Made by a program: the position numbers and the translations under genes. A stretch of 40,934 nt of DNA from JAVXAG01 sp040307645 (lineage in GTDB: Bacteria; Bacillota; Clostridia; Peptostreptococcales; Anaerovoracaceae): contig JAWRJF010000097.1 in assembly GCA_040307645.1 (NCBI GenBank), positions 1 to 40,934 on the forward strand, written 5' to 3'. The notes beneath the pieces are model-generated. The model made no database searches and was not told where the DNA came from. It was given only the letters and a program-made list of their open reading frames with translations. Positions 24,901 to 32,756 of this stretch are shown piece after piece (within the stretch, counting starts at the first letter, position 1; every line of letters begins with the position of its first letter).

Positions 24901-25435
24901 GAGAAGTTCTAAAACCATCAAAGAAATGTAAAAAAGGTATTCTTCCTTTTATGGAAGCTAAATGTGCCACACTTGCAAGATCCATTACTTCTTGAACGGA
25001 ACTTGATGCAAGCATCGCAAATCCAGTCTGTCTTGTTGCCATTACATCTGAATGATCTCCAAAAATACATAATGCGTGACTTGCAACAGTTCTTGCTGCT
25101 ACATGAAATACTCCTGGGAGCAGTTCACCTGCTATTTTGTACATATTTGGGATCATTAACATCAACCCTTGAGATGATGTATATGTAGTTGTAAAAGCCC
25201 CTGCTGATAAAGAACCGTGTACTGTTCCTGCAGCCCCTGCTTCTGATTGCATTTCGGCAACCTTTACAGTTTGTCCAAAAATATTCTTTTTCCCATAAGC
25301 TGCCCACTCATCTACAATTTCGGACATAGTTGATGATGGGGTAATTGGATATATGGCCGCAACATCAGTAAACGCATAGCTTACGTGTGCCGCCGCAGTA
25401 TTCCCATCCATAGTTTTCATTCTTCTTTTAGTCAT
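21908..25435 (-). CDS. nifJ: Pyruvate:ferredoxin (flavodoxin) oxidoreductase, single-chain
   Basis: Oxidises pyruvate to acetyl-CoA and CO2 with ferredoxin as electron acceptor; a core enzyme of anaerobic carbon metabolism. The 1175 residues hold all PFOR domains in one chain: pyrimidine-binding N-terminus (AIYPITPSS), the transketolase-C-like and gamma (GLGSDGTVGANK) domains, two 4Fe-4S ferredoxin clusters (CIQCNQCSFVCP and CMGCGNCADICP), a third-cluster and TPP domain (SGACAGCGETP, GDGWAYDIGYGGLDHV) and the C-terminal cap. I chose ATG 25435 because GGAGGAG lies four to nine bases upstream; the ATG at 25447 has no such site. Convergent with the surface-protein gene; it has its own promoter. 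Confidence 0.97.
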   Translation of the reverse strand: MTKRRMKTMDGNTAAAHVSYAFTDVAAIYPITPSSTMSEIVDEWAAYGKKNIFGQTVKVAEMQSEAGAAGTVHGSLSAGAFTTTYTSSQGLMLMIPNMYKIAGELLPGVFHVAARTVASHALCIFGDHSDVMATRQTGFAMLASSSVQEVMDLASVAHLASIKGRIPFLHFFDGFRTSHEIQKIEVIDYDELRKLVDWKAVENFRNRGLNPEHPEIRGTAQNPDIYFQAREASNKYYEELPEVVVEYMDEISRLTGRKYRPFDYVGAPDAENVIVAMGSACETIEESMNKLIEEGHKVGLIKVRLYRPFVKKYFMDVLPKTVERIAVLDRTKEPGALGEPLYQDIKTMLYGEKYAPEVYGGRYGLGSKDVTPGMVQAVYDNLYHKHPKNHFTVGIEDDVTGHSLPYMVGVAREPEGTIKCKFWGLGSDGTVGANKTAIKIIGDKTDLYAQGYFAYDSKKSGGVTISHLRFGEHPIQSTYLINRADFVACHNQAYLRQYDMLKDLNKGGIFLINSLWTPEEMDQHLPAKVKRDLAKKEIQFYTINAWKISEAIGLGSRINMIMQAAFFKLTNVIPIDDAVKYLKEGIEKTYKKKGQHIVDMNCKAVDQGIDAIKKVEIPESWLEAVDPEEKNPVYPKFIEEILMPMNKQEGDDLPVSKFVDMADGTFPLGTSQYEKRGVAVHLPHWIKENCIQCNQCSFVCPHSAIRPVLINEEEASAAPETFQTLKAQGRGLENLRFRMQLSALDCMGCGNCADICPAKEKALVMKNYQEEVCEAENWDFAMTVSKKNDNIDKHTVKGSQFVKPYIEFSGACAGCGETPYMKVLTQLFGDRMMIANATGCSSIWGASAPSMPYCKDEDGRGPAWANSLFEDNAEFGYGMLLASKQMREKIESNMKALLALDIDESLKDAFKEWLSEKDNGEESKAASEKVIQAIADMKSNDQVIVSLCDRIVKLKDFLVKKSVWAIGGDGWAYDIGYGGLDHVLASGENINVLVFDTEVYSNTGGQASKATPAAAVAKFAASGKSIKKKDLGMMAMSYGYVYVAQVGMGADKNQLMKALTEAENYNGPSLVIAYAPCINHGLKKGMGKSQANIKDAVDSGYWHLYRYNPELKKQGRNPFILDSGEPKKKFRDFIMEQTRYSSLAKEFPETAEKLFQMTEDNAVEKYNEYKKLSTD

Positions 25436-25493
25436 TTTCTCCTCCATTTCTCCATCGTGTACTAAAAATCGAATAATGAGAACACTTTACCTA

Positions 25494-25523
25494 ATTATAT
25501 GACTAATGTCAATATTGTATCAA
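25494..25523 (-). promoter_or_regulatory. Promoter of nifJ
   Basis: TTGATA (25518-25523), 18 bases, TATAAT (25494-25499) on the minus strand, about 60 bases before the start. An overlapping TTGACA nearby could form an alternative, weaker promoter. Confidence 0.6.
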
Positions 25524-25540
25524 TGATAATACAATATACT

Positions 25541-25801
25541 TCAATTACAGAAGATTATCAGCACAATAACCCCTGGGATTCCTAAAATTCCAACTATAAA
25601 TGCGTTCAAAACATTTATAGGCAGAATAAGTCCGAAACGACTTCCAACAAGATTTAAAACCACCAGTACAACTGCACCTATAATACTATTAAAGATTATC
25701 TTTAATACAGCTTTCAAAGGAACTATTAATGCCTTTCCAAGTAAAAATATAAGTATTAATGCACCACCAAAAGTCAAAAAAGCGCTAAAATCTATATTCA
25801 T
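25541..25801 (-). CDS. bofA: BofA-like pro-sigma-K processing inhibitor
   Basis: An 86-residue membrane protein with two or three hydrophobic helices and the BofA signature NSIIGAVVLVVLNLVG, then LPINVLNAFIVGILGIPGV. In Bacillus, BofA holds the SpoIVFB protease inactive until the forespore signal, so its presence hints at a spore-forming ancestry; BofA-like genes can also remain in non-spore-formers. I start at ATG 25801 after AGGAGG; a longer frame has no such site. It sits near recR, as bofA does in B. subtilis. Confidence 0.85.
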   Translation of the reverse strand: MNIDFSAFLTFGGALILIFLLGKALIVPLKAVLKIIFNSIIGAVVLVVLNLVGSRFGLILPINVLNAFIVGILGIPGVIVLIIFCN

Positions 25802-25902
25802 ATTGCTTCCTCCTATTTTTTTCATAAGGGTCTCGTATAAAATATGTTGCTCTGGTATAAAATAGAATTAAATAATTCAATATATAGGAAAGGCAAATTA
25901 TC

Positions 25903-26106
25903 ATGATTATTAATTCAATTAACGAAAGGGAAGAAATATTTAACTCAATAAAAACTGCCCACTCCGATTTAGAGCAGGCAGTTTCAACCTTTAATGAATT
26001 AACTGATTCCTCTGCCGTAGATTACGCGTCTTATAATTTATTGGCAGCAAGAGCCAGATATTCTTATTTAATTAAATTAGCAAAAGAAAAAGGTCTTTCA
26101 TTATAG
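25903..26106 (+). CDS. DUF2508 (YaaL-like) small protein
   Basis: A 67-residue, mostly helical soluble protein. The blocks LEQAVSTFNELTDSSAVDYASYNLLAARARYSYL fit the DUF2508/YaaL family, whose function is unknown. In Bacillus the gene lies between recR and bofA on the same strand as both; here it keeps that place but runs the other way, converging on recR with a 6-bp overlap of the ends. A purine-rich AGGAAAGG site precedes the ATG. The opposite orientation suggests local inversion in this lineage. Confidence 0.78.
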   Translation: MIINSINEREEIFNSIKTAHSDLEQAVSTFNELTDSSAVDYASYNLLAARARYSYLIKLAKEKGLSL

Positions 26107-26700
26107 TTCTCTTCTTCCTTCAATAGCTTTTAAAAGAGTTACTTCATCGGCATACTCAAGGTCTCCACCAACTGGGATACCATGGGCAATCCTAGTTACT
26201 CTTATTCCTGAAGGCTTAATTAGTCTTGCTATGTACATGGCCGTAGCTTCGCCTTCAATATTGGGATTAGTTGCTAGAATTAACTCTTTTATATCGCTTT
26301 GTTGTAGCCTTATAATCAATTGTTTTAGGTTAATGTCCTCAGGGCCTATGCCCTCCATTGGGGAAATAGCACCATGCAAAACATGATATAGACCATCGAA
26401 TTCTTTTATTCGCTCCATGGCCATCACGTCTTTAGGGCTCTCTACAACACAGATCAAGTCTTGTCTCCTGCTCTTATCTGAACAAATAATGCATGGATCC
26501 TGGTCCGTCAAGTTTCCACAGACTGAACAATACTTCATATTTTTTTTTGCATCTAGAATGGCCTCTGCAAAAGCTTCAGCTTCAGAATCTTCCATAGACA
26601 AAATATGAAACGCAAGTCTCTGGGCTGTTTTCCCACCAATGCCCGGCAGTTTAGACAGTTCATTAATCAATCGTCCTAAGGGTCTTGGGTATTGTCTCAT
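26101..26700 (-). CDS. recR: Recombination mediator RecR
   Basis: RecR works with RecO/RecF to load RecA at single-strand gaps. The 199 residues have the N-terminal helix-hairpin-helix (LSKLPGIGGKTAQRLAFHIL), the four-Cys zinc finger (CSVCGN then CIIC, about 58-73), and the Toprim domain (ICVVESPKDVMAME, then TNPNIEGEATAMYI), ending with the C-terminal Walker-like region GGDLEYADEVTL. All conserved parts are present. The ATG shares one base with the ybaB stop, a typical translational coupling. Confidence 0.97.
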   Translation of the reverse strand: MRQYPRPLGRLINELSKLPGIGGKTAQRLAFHILSMEDSEAEAFAEAILDAKKNMKYCSVCGNLTDQDPCIICSDKSRRQDLICVVESPKDVMAMERIKEFDGLYHVLHGAISPMEGIGPEDINLKQLIIRLQQSDIKELILATNPNIEGEATAMYIARLIKPSGIRVTRIAHGIPVGGDLEYADEVTLLKAIEGRREL

Positions 26701-27053
26701 TATAATAAACCTGGTATATTCAGGCCTCCTGTTAACTTGCTCATCTCTTCATTAGACATTTCCTCAACTTGTCTCATAGCTTCATTTACGGCAGCCATAA
26801 CAAGATCTTGCAGCATTTCTACATCATCAGGATCAACAACCTCCTGTTTGATTTCAAGTTTCACAATTTCTTTTTTTCCGTTTACTGTAACGCTTACAGC
26901 CCCGCCTCCTGCAGTGGTTGTAATCTCTTTTTCTTCTAGTTCAGCCTGCATCATTTCCATCTTTCTCTGCATTGCCTGCATCTGCTGGATTTGCTTTTGC
27001 ATTCCCCCACCACCGCTACTTGGCTTTTTACCTGCTCTCATTCCTTTTCCCAT
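26700..27053 (-). CDS. YbaB/EbfC-family nucleoid-associated protein
   Basis: A 117-residue DNA-binding protein of the YbaB/EbfC family. After a basic, Gly-rich start (MGKGMRAGKKPSSGGGG) comes the family core: a long helix (MQKQIQQMQAMQRKMEMMQ), the beta hairpin with GGGAVSVTVNGKKEI, and the ending helix DLVMAAVNEAMRQVEEMSNEEMSKLTGG. Members bind DNA as dimers. Placement between dnaX and recR is the normal conserved order, and all three appear to be one operon. The extended Gly/Met-rich N-terminus is common in Clostridia. Confidence 0.95.
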   Translation of the reverse strand: MGKGMRAGKKPSSGGGGMQKQIQQMQAMQRKMEMMQAELEEKEITTTAGGGAVSVTVNGKKEIVKLEIKQEVVDPDDVEMLQDLVMAAVNEAMRQVEEMSNEEMSKLTGGLNIPGLL

Positions 27054-27095
27054 TATATAATCCTCCTGTTATTTCTTTCTTATAAATTTATACTT

Positions 27096-28646
27096 TTATT
27101 CTATTTCAACGGTTATCCCTAACAAATCTTCCACATGATTTGCCAGTTTTTCTGTATCTTCTATCTTAGATGCTTTATTTTCTTCATGTTCTGTTATGCA
27201 TCTTAACATAAGATGTTTTCCCGTCTTCTTTTCCATTATATTTTGTAGTTCTTTACTGTTTTTTTCTACATACTCTTGGGTTATTTGATTTTGTGCTAGA
27301 ACGACAAATTCCTTTTCATTTATTGCCTCTAAAGTTGTTGAAATTCTTATGAGATTAAAGCTACCCTTAGCACCCTCTCCCTCTTCAAAAATATCATTCC
27401 ACAAAGAATCCTTATCAATATTTAAAAGTTCTGCAGTGTCTTTAGGTTCCTTAACACTTTTATTTAACACAGAATCTTCCTTAGTCTTTGTTTTAGCAAC
27501 CGCCTTGGGTTTAACTTGATTTACAACTGGAGTCGTTTGCACCTTTGTAACAACCTGACCCTCAGATAACCCAGTAGCAAGGGATACAATTGCCAATTCA
27601 AGCAAAATTCTAGGTTGGGTAGAGTACCTTGCATCACTTATAGTCCTTGAAAGTGTAATAATGCCGTTATTTATTTCTTCAAGAGAGACTTGATTGCTCT
27701 GTTCTCTTAGCCTTTTAATGTTTTCTGTAGACAAATTAAGCATATCTTCAGGGTTCTTTATATATTTAGTAATCAAAAGACTCCTGTAATGGCTCATCCA
27801 GTCTTTCATAAGCTGTTTAACATCCTTGCCTAAAGACAATGCTTCTTCTAGAAGCACTAAAGATTCTGCAACCTTATGAAGTGCAACCATCTCCGTTAAA
27901 TCAATAAAAAACTCTTCTGAAACAGTGCCTAAAAACTCTAAAACAGTATCTCTATCTACACTTTTTTCTCCAGTTGACAAGCATTGATCCAAAATGCTAA
28001 GTCCATCTCTAACCGAGCCATCAGCATTAGAAGCTAAAAGTCTCAAAGCCCCATCAGTAATTTCTACACCTTTATTCTCACAAATACGCTTCATATCTTC
28101 AGCAAGAGTATTTTCAGCTACTCTTCTAAAATCAAGTCTCATACACCTTGATAATATAGTAGCTGGGAGTTTCTGTGGATCAGTAGTGGCCAAAATAAAC
28201 ATTACATTCTCGGGAGGCTCTTCCAGCGTCTTTAAAAGTGCATTAAAAGCACCTATCGAAAGCATGTGTACCTCGTCAATAATGTATACTTTTTTTCGCC
28301 CTACAGCTGGAGGATATTTAACACTTTCTCTTAGTTCTCTTATATTTTCTACACCATTATTAGACGCAGCATCTATCTCGATTACATCAATAAAGTTCCC
28401 ATCTTTTATGGCTAGACAATTAGAGCACTTGCCACATGGCTTCTGTCCATCATCTAAACAGTTTACAGCCTTTGCCAAAATTCTGGCTGTAGTTGTTTTA
28501 CCGGTACCTCTTGTTCCACAAAATAGATAAGCATGACTTACTGTATCAGTATTAATCTGATTTTTTAATATTCTAACAATATGTTCCTGGCCTAAGATTT
28601 CTTCAAACACTTCAGGTCTCTCAGCCCTATATAATGCCTGATACAT
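27096..28646 (-). CDS. dnaX: DNA polymerase III subunit gamma/tau
   Basis: Clamp-loader ATPase of the replicative polymerase. The 516-residue protein has Walker A GTRGTGKTTTA (Lys50 region), a zinc-binding CGKCSNC, Walker B-type DEVHML, sensor motif ILATTDPQKLPATILSRC, and a diverged C-terminal tau part after about residue 370. I see no A-rich slippery sequence and stem that would indicate the frameshifted gamma form known in E. coli. Upstream AGAGGAG is eight bases from the ATG. SRP RNA lies immediately upstream, as in many Firmicutes. Confidence 0.96.
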   Translation of the reverse strand: MYQALYRAERPEVFEEILGQEHIVRILKNQINTDTVSHAYLFCGTRGTGKTTTARILAKAVNCLDDGQKPCGKCSNCLAIKDGNFIDVIEIDAASNNGVENIRELRESVKYPPAVGRKKVYIIDEVHMLSIGAFNALLKTLEEPPENVMFILATTDPQKLPATILSRCMRLDFRRVAENTLAEDMKRICENKGVEITDGALRLLASNADGSVRDGLSILDQCLSTGEKSVDRDTVLEFLGTVSEEFFIDLTEMVALHKVAESLVLLEEALSLGKDVKQLMKDWMSHYRSLLITKYIKNPEDMLNLSTENIKRLREQSNQVSLEEINNGIITLSRTISDARYSTQPRILLELAIVSLATGLSEGQVVTKVQTTPVVNQVKPKAVAKTKTKEDSVLNKSVKEPKDTAELLNIDKDSLWNDIFEEGEGAKGSFNLIRISTTLEAINEKEFVVLAQNQITQEYVEKNSKELQNIMEKKTGKHLMLRCITEHEENKASKIEDTEKLANHVEDLLGITVEIE

Positions 28647-28689
28647 ATAACACGCTCCTCTCTTAAATCAATAATAGAAATATAAAAAT

Positions 28690-28845
28690 GCCCTTAAAAA
28701 GCTCCGCAGGGATCTGGAGAAGGCTAATCTGCGGCACATAAGAAAATCCGCTTATTGCTGCTTCCTTCCGGACCTGACAAGGTTCACGGCATCCTATTGC
28801 GCAGGACCCAAACCATACCAGGCGGAGCTTTTTAAGGGCAATCGC
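28690..28845 (-). ncRNA. ffs: Signal recognition particle RNA (4.5S-like)
   Basis: The small SRP RNA binds Ffh and directs membrane proteins to the translocon. The minus strand has the universal domain-IV signature GTCAGGTCCGGAAGGAAGC (about 28756-28778) with the GGAAGCAG apical-loop motif, and the ends (GGGCTTTTTAAG-like and its complement at 28690-28707 and 28822-28839) close a long perfect stem that doubles as a terminator. It has its own consensus promoter. Exact mature ends are uncertain by a few bases. Confidence 0.92.
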
Positions 28846-28852
28846 TCTAAAT

Positions 28853-28881
28853 ATTATATTATTAAATTGCCGCTCTGTCAA
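28853..28881 (-). promoter_or_regulatory. Consensus promoter of ffs
   Basis: TTGACA (28876-28881), 17 bases, TATAAT (28853-28858) on the minus strand: a perfect housekeeping promoter. Its -35 lies just past the stop of the upstream AIR-synthase-like gene. Confidence 0.9.
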
Positions 28882-28897
28882 ATGAATTCTTTTGTGG

Positions 28898-29890
28898 CTA
28901 AAGCACCTTATAAAGTTCATCTGCTCCTGGTGGATCTATTTCCTTAAAGGACCCCTCCTGTAAAGCCACTATGCCTTCTTTACCTTCAGTAATTTTTCCA
29001 ATACAGGTGATTTTTACTAAAGCTTCATCTATTGCTTTAATTAGCTGTTCTTTTTTTTCAGGAGATGCAATTATAACCATGCATCCACTTGAAATCAACC
29101 GCAAATAATCTATGGAAAAATGCTGGCAAATCTTTTTAGTAACCTCTTCTACAGGTATTTTATCTACCCATACTTCAGCACCTAGCTTAGAGATCTGACA
29201 CATTTCCCATATCGCACCGAAGATACCCCCCTCGGTTACATCATGCATTCCTGAAGTGCCTATTTTACCTCCTATAATCCCCTCTTTAACTACACTTACA
29301 TTATCAAGAAGACTTTTAGAATAAGCTATTTCCTCCTTAGACAGTACCCCTTCAAGCTGCTTTTGCAAGTCAGTTGCTATTATTCCTGTCCCTTCAAGCC
29401 CTGCGGTCTTTGTCATTAAAATGAAATCTCCAGGTTTCATATCTGTAGCCCTTTGGGATGCTCCTCGAAGCCCTTTCCCGATAGCTGTTGATACAATTAC
29501 CGGTTGATTTACTGCTGCAGTAACCTCTGTATGTCCACCTATAATCTCCACTCCTACGGTTTTAGCAGCTTGCCCTGCCTGTTTCATTATAACCTCAACA
29601 TCTTCCACTGTAGTCCCAACCGGAAGCATTACAGCAAGTGTAATGCCAAGAGGCTCGATTCCATTGCTTGCAATATCATTACATGAAATATGTATAGCAA
29701 GTCTTCCAATTTCGTTAACAGCTGCAGTAATAGGATCTGTAGAGACTACACACTCATATTCACCGTAATCTATTACGGCACAATCTTCACCTATCCCCGC
29801 CCTTATTTTTACCTCTGGTCGTTTAAAATCAATATTATCTATTACTATTTTTTGTAATACATCACTATCAAGTTTACCTACTTTAAGCAT
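28898..29890 (-). CDS. AIR-synthase/HypE-like protein
   Basis: A 330-residue member of the PurM/ThiL/SelD/HypE ATP-binding superfamily. N-terminal ATP-binding parts are visible (RAGIGEDCAV and ECVVSTDPIT), with the Asp-rich nucleotide site, HISCNDIASNG, the phosphate loop EIIGGHTEVT, and the second-domain block GMHDVTEGGIFGAI. It resembles HypE most, but the C-terminal Cys motif that carries the cyanide ligand in real HypE is absent (it ends in GADELYKVL), and no hyp genes are near. Such stand-alone AIR-synthase-family proteins are common in Clostridia, with unknown substrates. It overlaps ligA by eight bases and is translationally coupled to it. Confidence 0.82.
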   Translation of the reverse strand: MLKVGKLDSDVLQKIVIDNIDFKRPEVKIRAGIGEDCAVIDYGEYECVVSTDPITAAVNEIGRLAIHISCNDIASNGIEPLGITLAVMLPVGTTVEDVEVIMKQAGQAAKTVGVEIIGGHTEVTAAVNQPVIVSTAIGKGLRGASQRATDMKPGDFILMTKTAGLEGTGIIATDLQKQLEGVLSKEEIAYSKSLLDNVSVVKEGIIGGKIGTSGMHDVTEGGIFGAIWEMCQISKLGAEVWVDKIPVEEVTKKICQHFSIDYLRLISSGCMVIIASPEKKEQLIKAIDEALVKITCIGKITEGKEGIVALQEGSFKEIDPPGADELYKVL

Positions 29891-31856
29891 CTTTTACATC
29901 TCCTGACTCAATCCACTGTTTAATGGTTTCTTCATCTATTATTTTTACGCCTAGCTCTTTAGCTTTTTTATTCTTGCTTGAATTAGAAAGCAGGTCATTA
30001 TTTATAAGATAATTGGTTTTACTGCTTACAGAACCCGCTACCTTTCCTCCTGCTCCCTCTATTATATTTTTTAGCTGTTCTCTATTTTCAAAATGGTTCA
30101 GGGTCCCTGTGATTACAAATGTTATTCCTTCTAGAAATTGGTCCACCATTTCTACTTCTTCATCAAGAATTATTTCTTTTCTTATATCTTTGATAATTTT
30201 ATTTTTTTCGTCATCTTTAAAAAACTCTACATAGGAGTCTGCCATGACTCCACCGATTCCATCTATGCTTAGGAGTTCTTCTCGTGAAAGGCTTACCATC
30301 TTATCCCATTTTCTCTTGCAAGCCCTAGCAATAACCTTAGCGTTGGCAACACCAATATTAGGTATTCCTAGACTATATAAAAATCTTTCCGGTGTGGTAT
30401 GCCTTGCTTTTTCTACAGAGGTCAGCAAATTTGAGAAGGACTTTTCTCCAAAGCCTTCCATCAAAACTATCTCAGATTTATGCTCCGAAAGTTTAAACAA
30501 ATCGGCTAGCTCTTTTATTATGCCTTTTGCAATAAACTTCTCTATAGTGGCCTCTGAAAGCCCTTCTATATTCATAGCGTCCCGTGAAACAAATAGATTG
30601 AAACTCTTTATTTGCTTCGCCTGACATTTAGAATTAGGGCATATTAAAGTTTCTATGCCATTGTCATTTTTTAAATTGGTTTTATCACCACATACCGGAC
30701 AAACCTCGGGAATTTTCACAGTCCCACTCTTTGTCAGGTTTTCGGCGATCTGAGGGATTATCATATTAGCTTTATATACTGTTATTATATCACCAATTCC
30801 TAATTTAAGGTCTTTCATAACACTTATATTATGGACTGATGCTCTAGCCACAGTAGTACCCTCAAGCTCAACGGGCTCAAAAATAGCAACAGGATTTATA
30901 AGGCCAGTTCTAGATGCACTCCACTCTATTTCTTTTAGAGTAGTCTCGCTTATCTGGTCTTTCCATTTGAAAGCAATAGCATCTCTTGGGAATTTCGCTG
31001 TAGTTCCAAGACTTTTTCCATATTGTATATCGTCGTATATTAAAACAAGACCATCAGAAGGCACATCCTGAAATTGTATTGTTTTTTCAAAGTATTCTAT
31101 TGTGCTTATAATATTTTCTTCATTCACTCTTTTATATTCTACAATATCAAAACCTAAATAGCCTAACCATTTTAGCTGTTCTTCTCTGCTATTTTTAAAA
31201 TCTATACCTTCAGCTTCCACCAATCCAAAAGTATAAAACTCCACTTTACGTTCTTTGGTAATCTTATTATTAAGTTGCCTAACAGAACCACTGCAAAGGT
31301 TTCTTGGATTCTTATATTTTGCCTCGGCTTCCGGTATAGTTTCATTTATTTTATTAAATTGGGAATAGGTTATCACTGCTTCACCACGCAATACCAGTCT
31401 ACCTTCATATGGAATAACCACCGGAATATTCGCGAATACTTTTGCATTATTTGTGACAACTTCTCCTATATCACCATTTCCCCTAGTTACGGCCTTTATA
31501 AGCTGTCCGCCTTCATAGGTTAATACAATTGTAAGCCCGTCTAACTTCCATGACAAAAGGCCTTCCTTACCTTGCAACCACTGTTTCAGCGTTTCTCTAT
31601 CCTTTGTTTTGTCTAAAGAAAGCATTCTGCTAGGGTGACGTTCCTTAGGTAAATCGGAAAGGGTTTCATACCCAACCTTTTGAGTAGGACTTACGGACAA
31701 TACAATTCCGGTTTCTTTTTCAAGCTCTAACAGTTCATCATATAATTTATCATACTCAAAGTTGGACATCAACTCCTCTGCATTTTGATAGTATGACTTT
31801 GATGCCCTATTCAGCAAGTCTATTTTTTCTCTTATTAAAGACATTTTGTCCTTCAT
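29883..31856 (-). CDS. ligA: NAD-dependent DNA ligase
   Basis: Seals nicks in replication and repair with NAD as cofactor. The 657-residue protein has domain Ia, the adenylation domain with the active-site motif KLDG (Lys104 in SWKLDGLT), the OB fold (GDIITVYKANMIIPQI), the four-Cys zinc finger (CPVCGD then CPNSKC), the helix-hairpin-helix repeats, and a C-terminal BRCT domain (about 580-657, GITFVITGTL). I start at the first ATG (31856), but the ATG four codons on is also possible: AAGGAC lies before it. It follows the Fn3 gene by 36 bases and precedes the AIR-synthase gene, so all are likely one transcript from pcrA. Confidence 0.96.
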   Translation of the reverse strand: MKDKMSLIREKIDLLNRASKSYYQNAEELMSNFEYDKLYDELLELEKETGIVLSVSPTQKVGYETLSDLPKERHPSRMLSLDKTKDRETLKQWLQGKEGLLSWKLDGLTIVLTYEGGQLIKAVTRGNGDIGEVVTNNAKVFANIPVVIPYEGRLVLRGEAVITYSQFNKINETIPEAEAKYKNPRNLCSGSVRQLNNKITKERKVEFYTFGLVEAEGIDFKNSREEQLKWLGYLGFDIVEYKRVNEENIISTIEYFEKTIQFQDVPSDGLVLIYDDIQYGKSLGTTAKFPRDAIAFKWKDQISETTLKEIEWSASRTGLINPVAIFEPVELEGTTVARASVHNISVMKDLKLGIGDIITVYKANMIIPQIAENLTKSGTVKIPEVCPVCGDKTNLKNDNGIETLICPNSKCQAKQIKSFNLFVSRDAMNIEGLSEATIEKFIAKGIIKELADLFKLSEHKSEIVLMEGFGEKSFSNLLTSVEKARHTTPERFLYSLGIPNIGVANAKVIARACKRKWDKMVSLSREELLSIDGIGGVMADSYVEFFKDDEKNKIIKDIRKEIILDEEVEMVDQFLEGITFVITGTLNHFENREQLKNIIEGAGGKVAGSVSSKTNYLINNDLLSNSSKNKKAKELGVKIIDEETIKQWIESGDVKDA

Positions 31857-31892
31857 AAATTATTACTATCCTTTCCTCTTGGTTATGTTGAT

Positions 31893-32747
31893 TTAAACTT
31901 TTTCTTCATACTTTCCTTGGGTTTTTGACCATTTAACAGCATAATCATTATATCTATACTTAATAAAAAATATGAAACTGTCATTATCTTTTTCGTATTT
32001 TGATGAGACCTGTGGATCGACTAGTCCATATATAGCTTTAACTTTATGTCCCGGTGCAATCTGAAGTTTTTCATCACCTACTTCATAGGACTTCATCTCG
32101 GTCAAATCCGCTATCTCTAATAATTTAAGCTTAATCATTCTGCTTTCTTCTTCAATCCCACCGGGGATAATAGATGCAACTTCCTCTTCATCAATGGTAC
32201 CATAAATATACATAGGGTGACTATTCTCATGATTTTTTATTACTACCGACAAGGTGTTATTTTCATTAAACTTTAATGGCATTTCTAAAGAAAATTTCGG
32301 TTCCTCGAATCTAAATGTCGCCCTCATTCTATTTCCATACTTACTATATATCTTTTTAGTTTTTTCTTTTTTATAAGCTCTAATGTTATAGTAATAGGTT
32401 CTGCCTTCTCTTACATTTTTATCAAAAAATTGATTTATACTACTCTTATTTATTTTTGTTAAAATCTTATATGGCTCTTTTTCTTTATTCTTCCTATAAA
32501 TATAATATCCGTCGGCATCTTTCACCTTACTCCATTCTAAAAGCACAGACATTTCTTCTGTTCTTTTAATAGTAAAGTCCTCTATATTATCTAAATATTT
32601 CCTAGTTTTTTTTATTTTTTTAGGCTCTTCCTTTTTTATCTCTTTTACAGATTGTATTTTATTTGTGCCAAAAACATTGGCAGGAATTAATGTTACAGTC
32701 AGTGCTACGACTAAACAAAGAGCTATTGTTCCATATCTTTTTTTCAT
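31893..32747 (-). CDS. Secreted Fn3-domain protein of unknown function
   Basis: A 284-residue exported protein. The signal peptide (1-27, ALCLVVALTVTLIPANVFG) is followed by a Lys-rich linker and a fibronectin type III-like domain (about 52-145: VLLEWSKVKDADGYYIYRK, then GRTYYYNIRAYK, SKYGNR), and then a 130-residue C-terminal domain that I do not recognise (FSLEMPLKFNEN to VKWSKTQG). There is no sortase anchor or lipobox. It is unusual to find it inside a DNA-repair operon (9 bases after pcrA, 36 before ligA); the placement may be old or accidental. The same Fn3 style ends the giant protein at 35158. Confidence 0.8.
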   Translation of the reverse strand: MKKRYGTIALCLVVALTVTLIPANVFGTNKIQSVKEIKKEEPKKIKKTRKYLDNIEDFTIKRTEEMSVLLEWSKVKDADGYYIYRKNKEKEPYKILTKINKSSINQFFDKNVREGRTYYYNIRAYKKEKTKKIYSKYGNRMRATFRFEEPKFSLEMPLKFNENNTLSVVIKNHENSHPMYIYGTIDEEEVASIIPGGIEEESRMIKLKLLEIADLTEMKSYEVGDEKLQIAPGHKVKAIYGLVDPQVSSKYEKDNDSFIFFIKYRYNDYAVKWSKTQGKYEEKV

Positions 32748-32756
32748 CTTACACCT

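Noticed and set aside
27096..28646. Possible programmed frameshift in dnaX
   Set aside because: I saw no slippery A-run with a downstream stem in the region where the shift would be expected.
28663..28920. Open frame across the SRP RNA
   Set aside because: It coincides with the conserved SRP RNA and its perfect promoter, so it is a by-product of RNA sequence.
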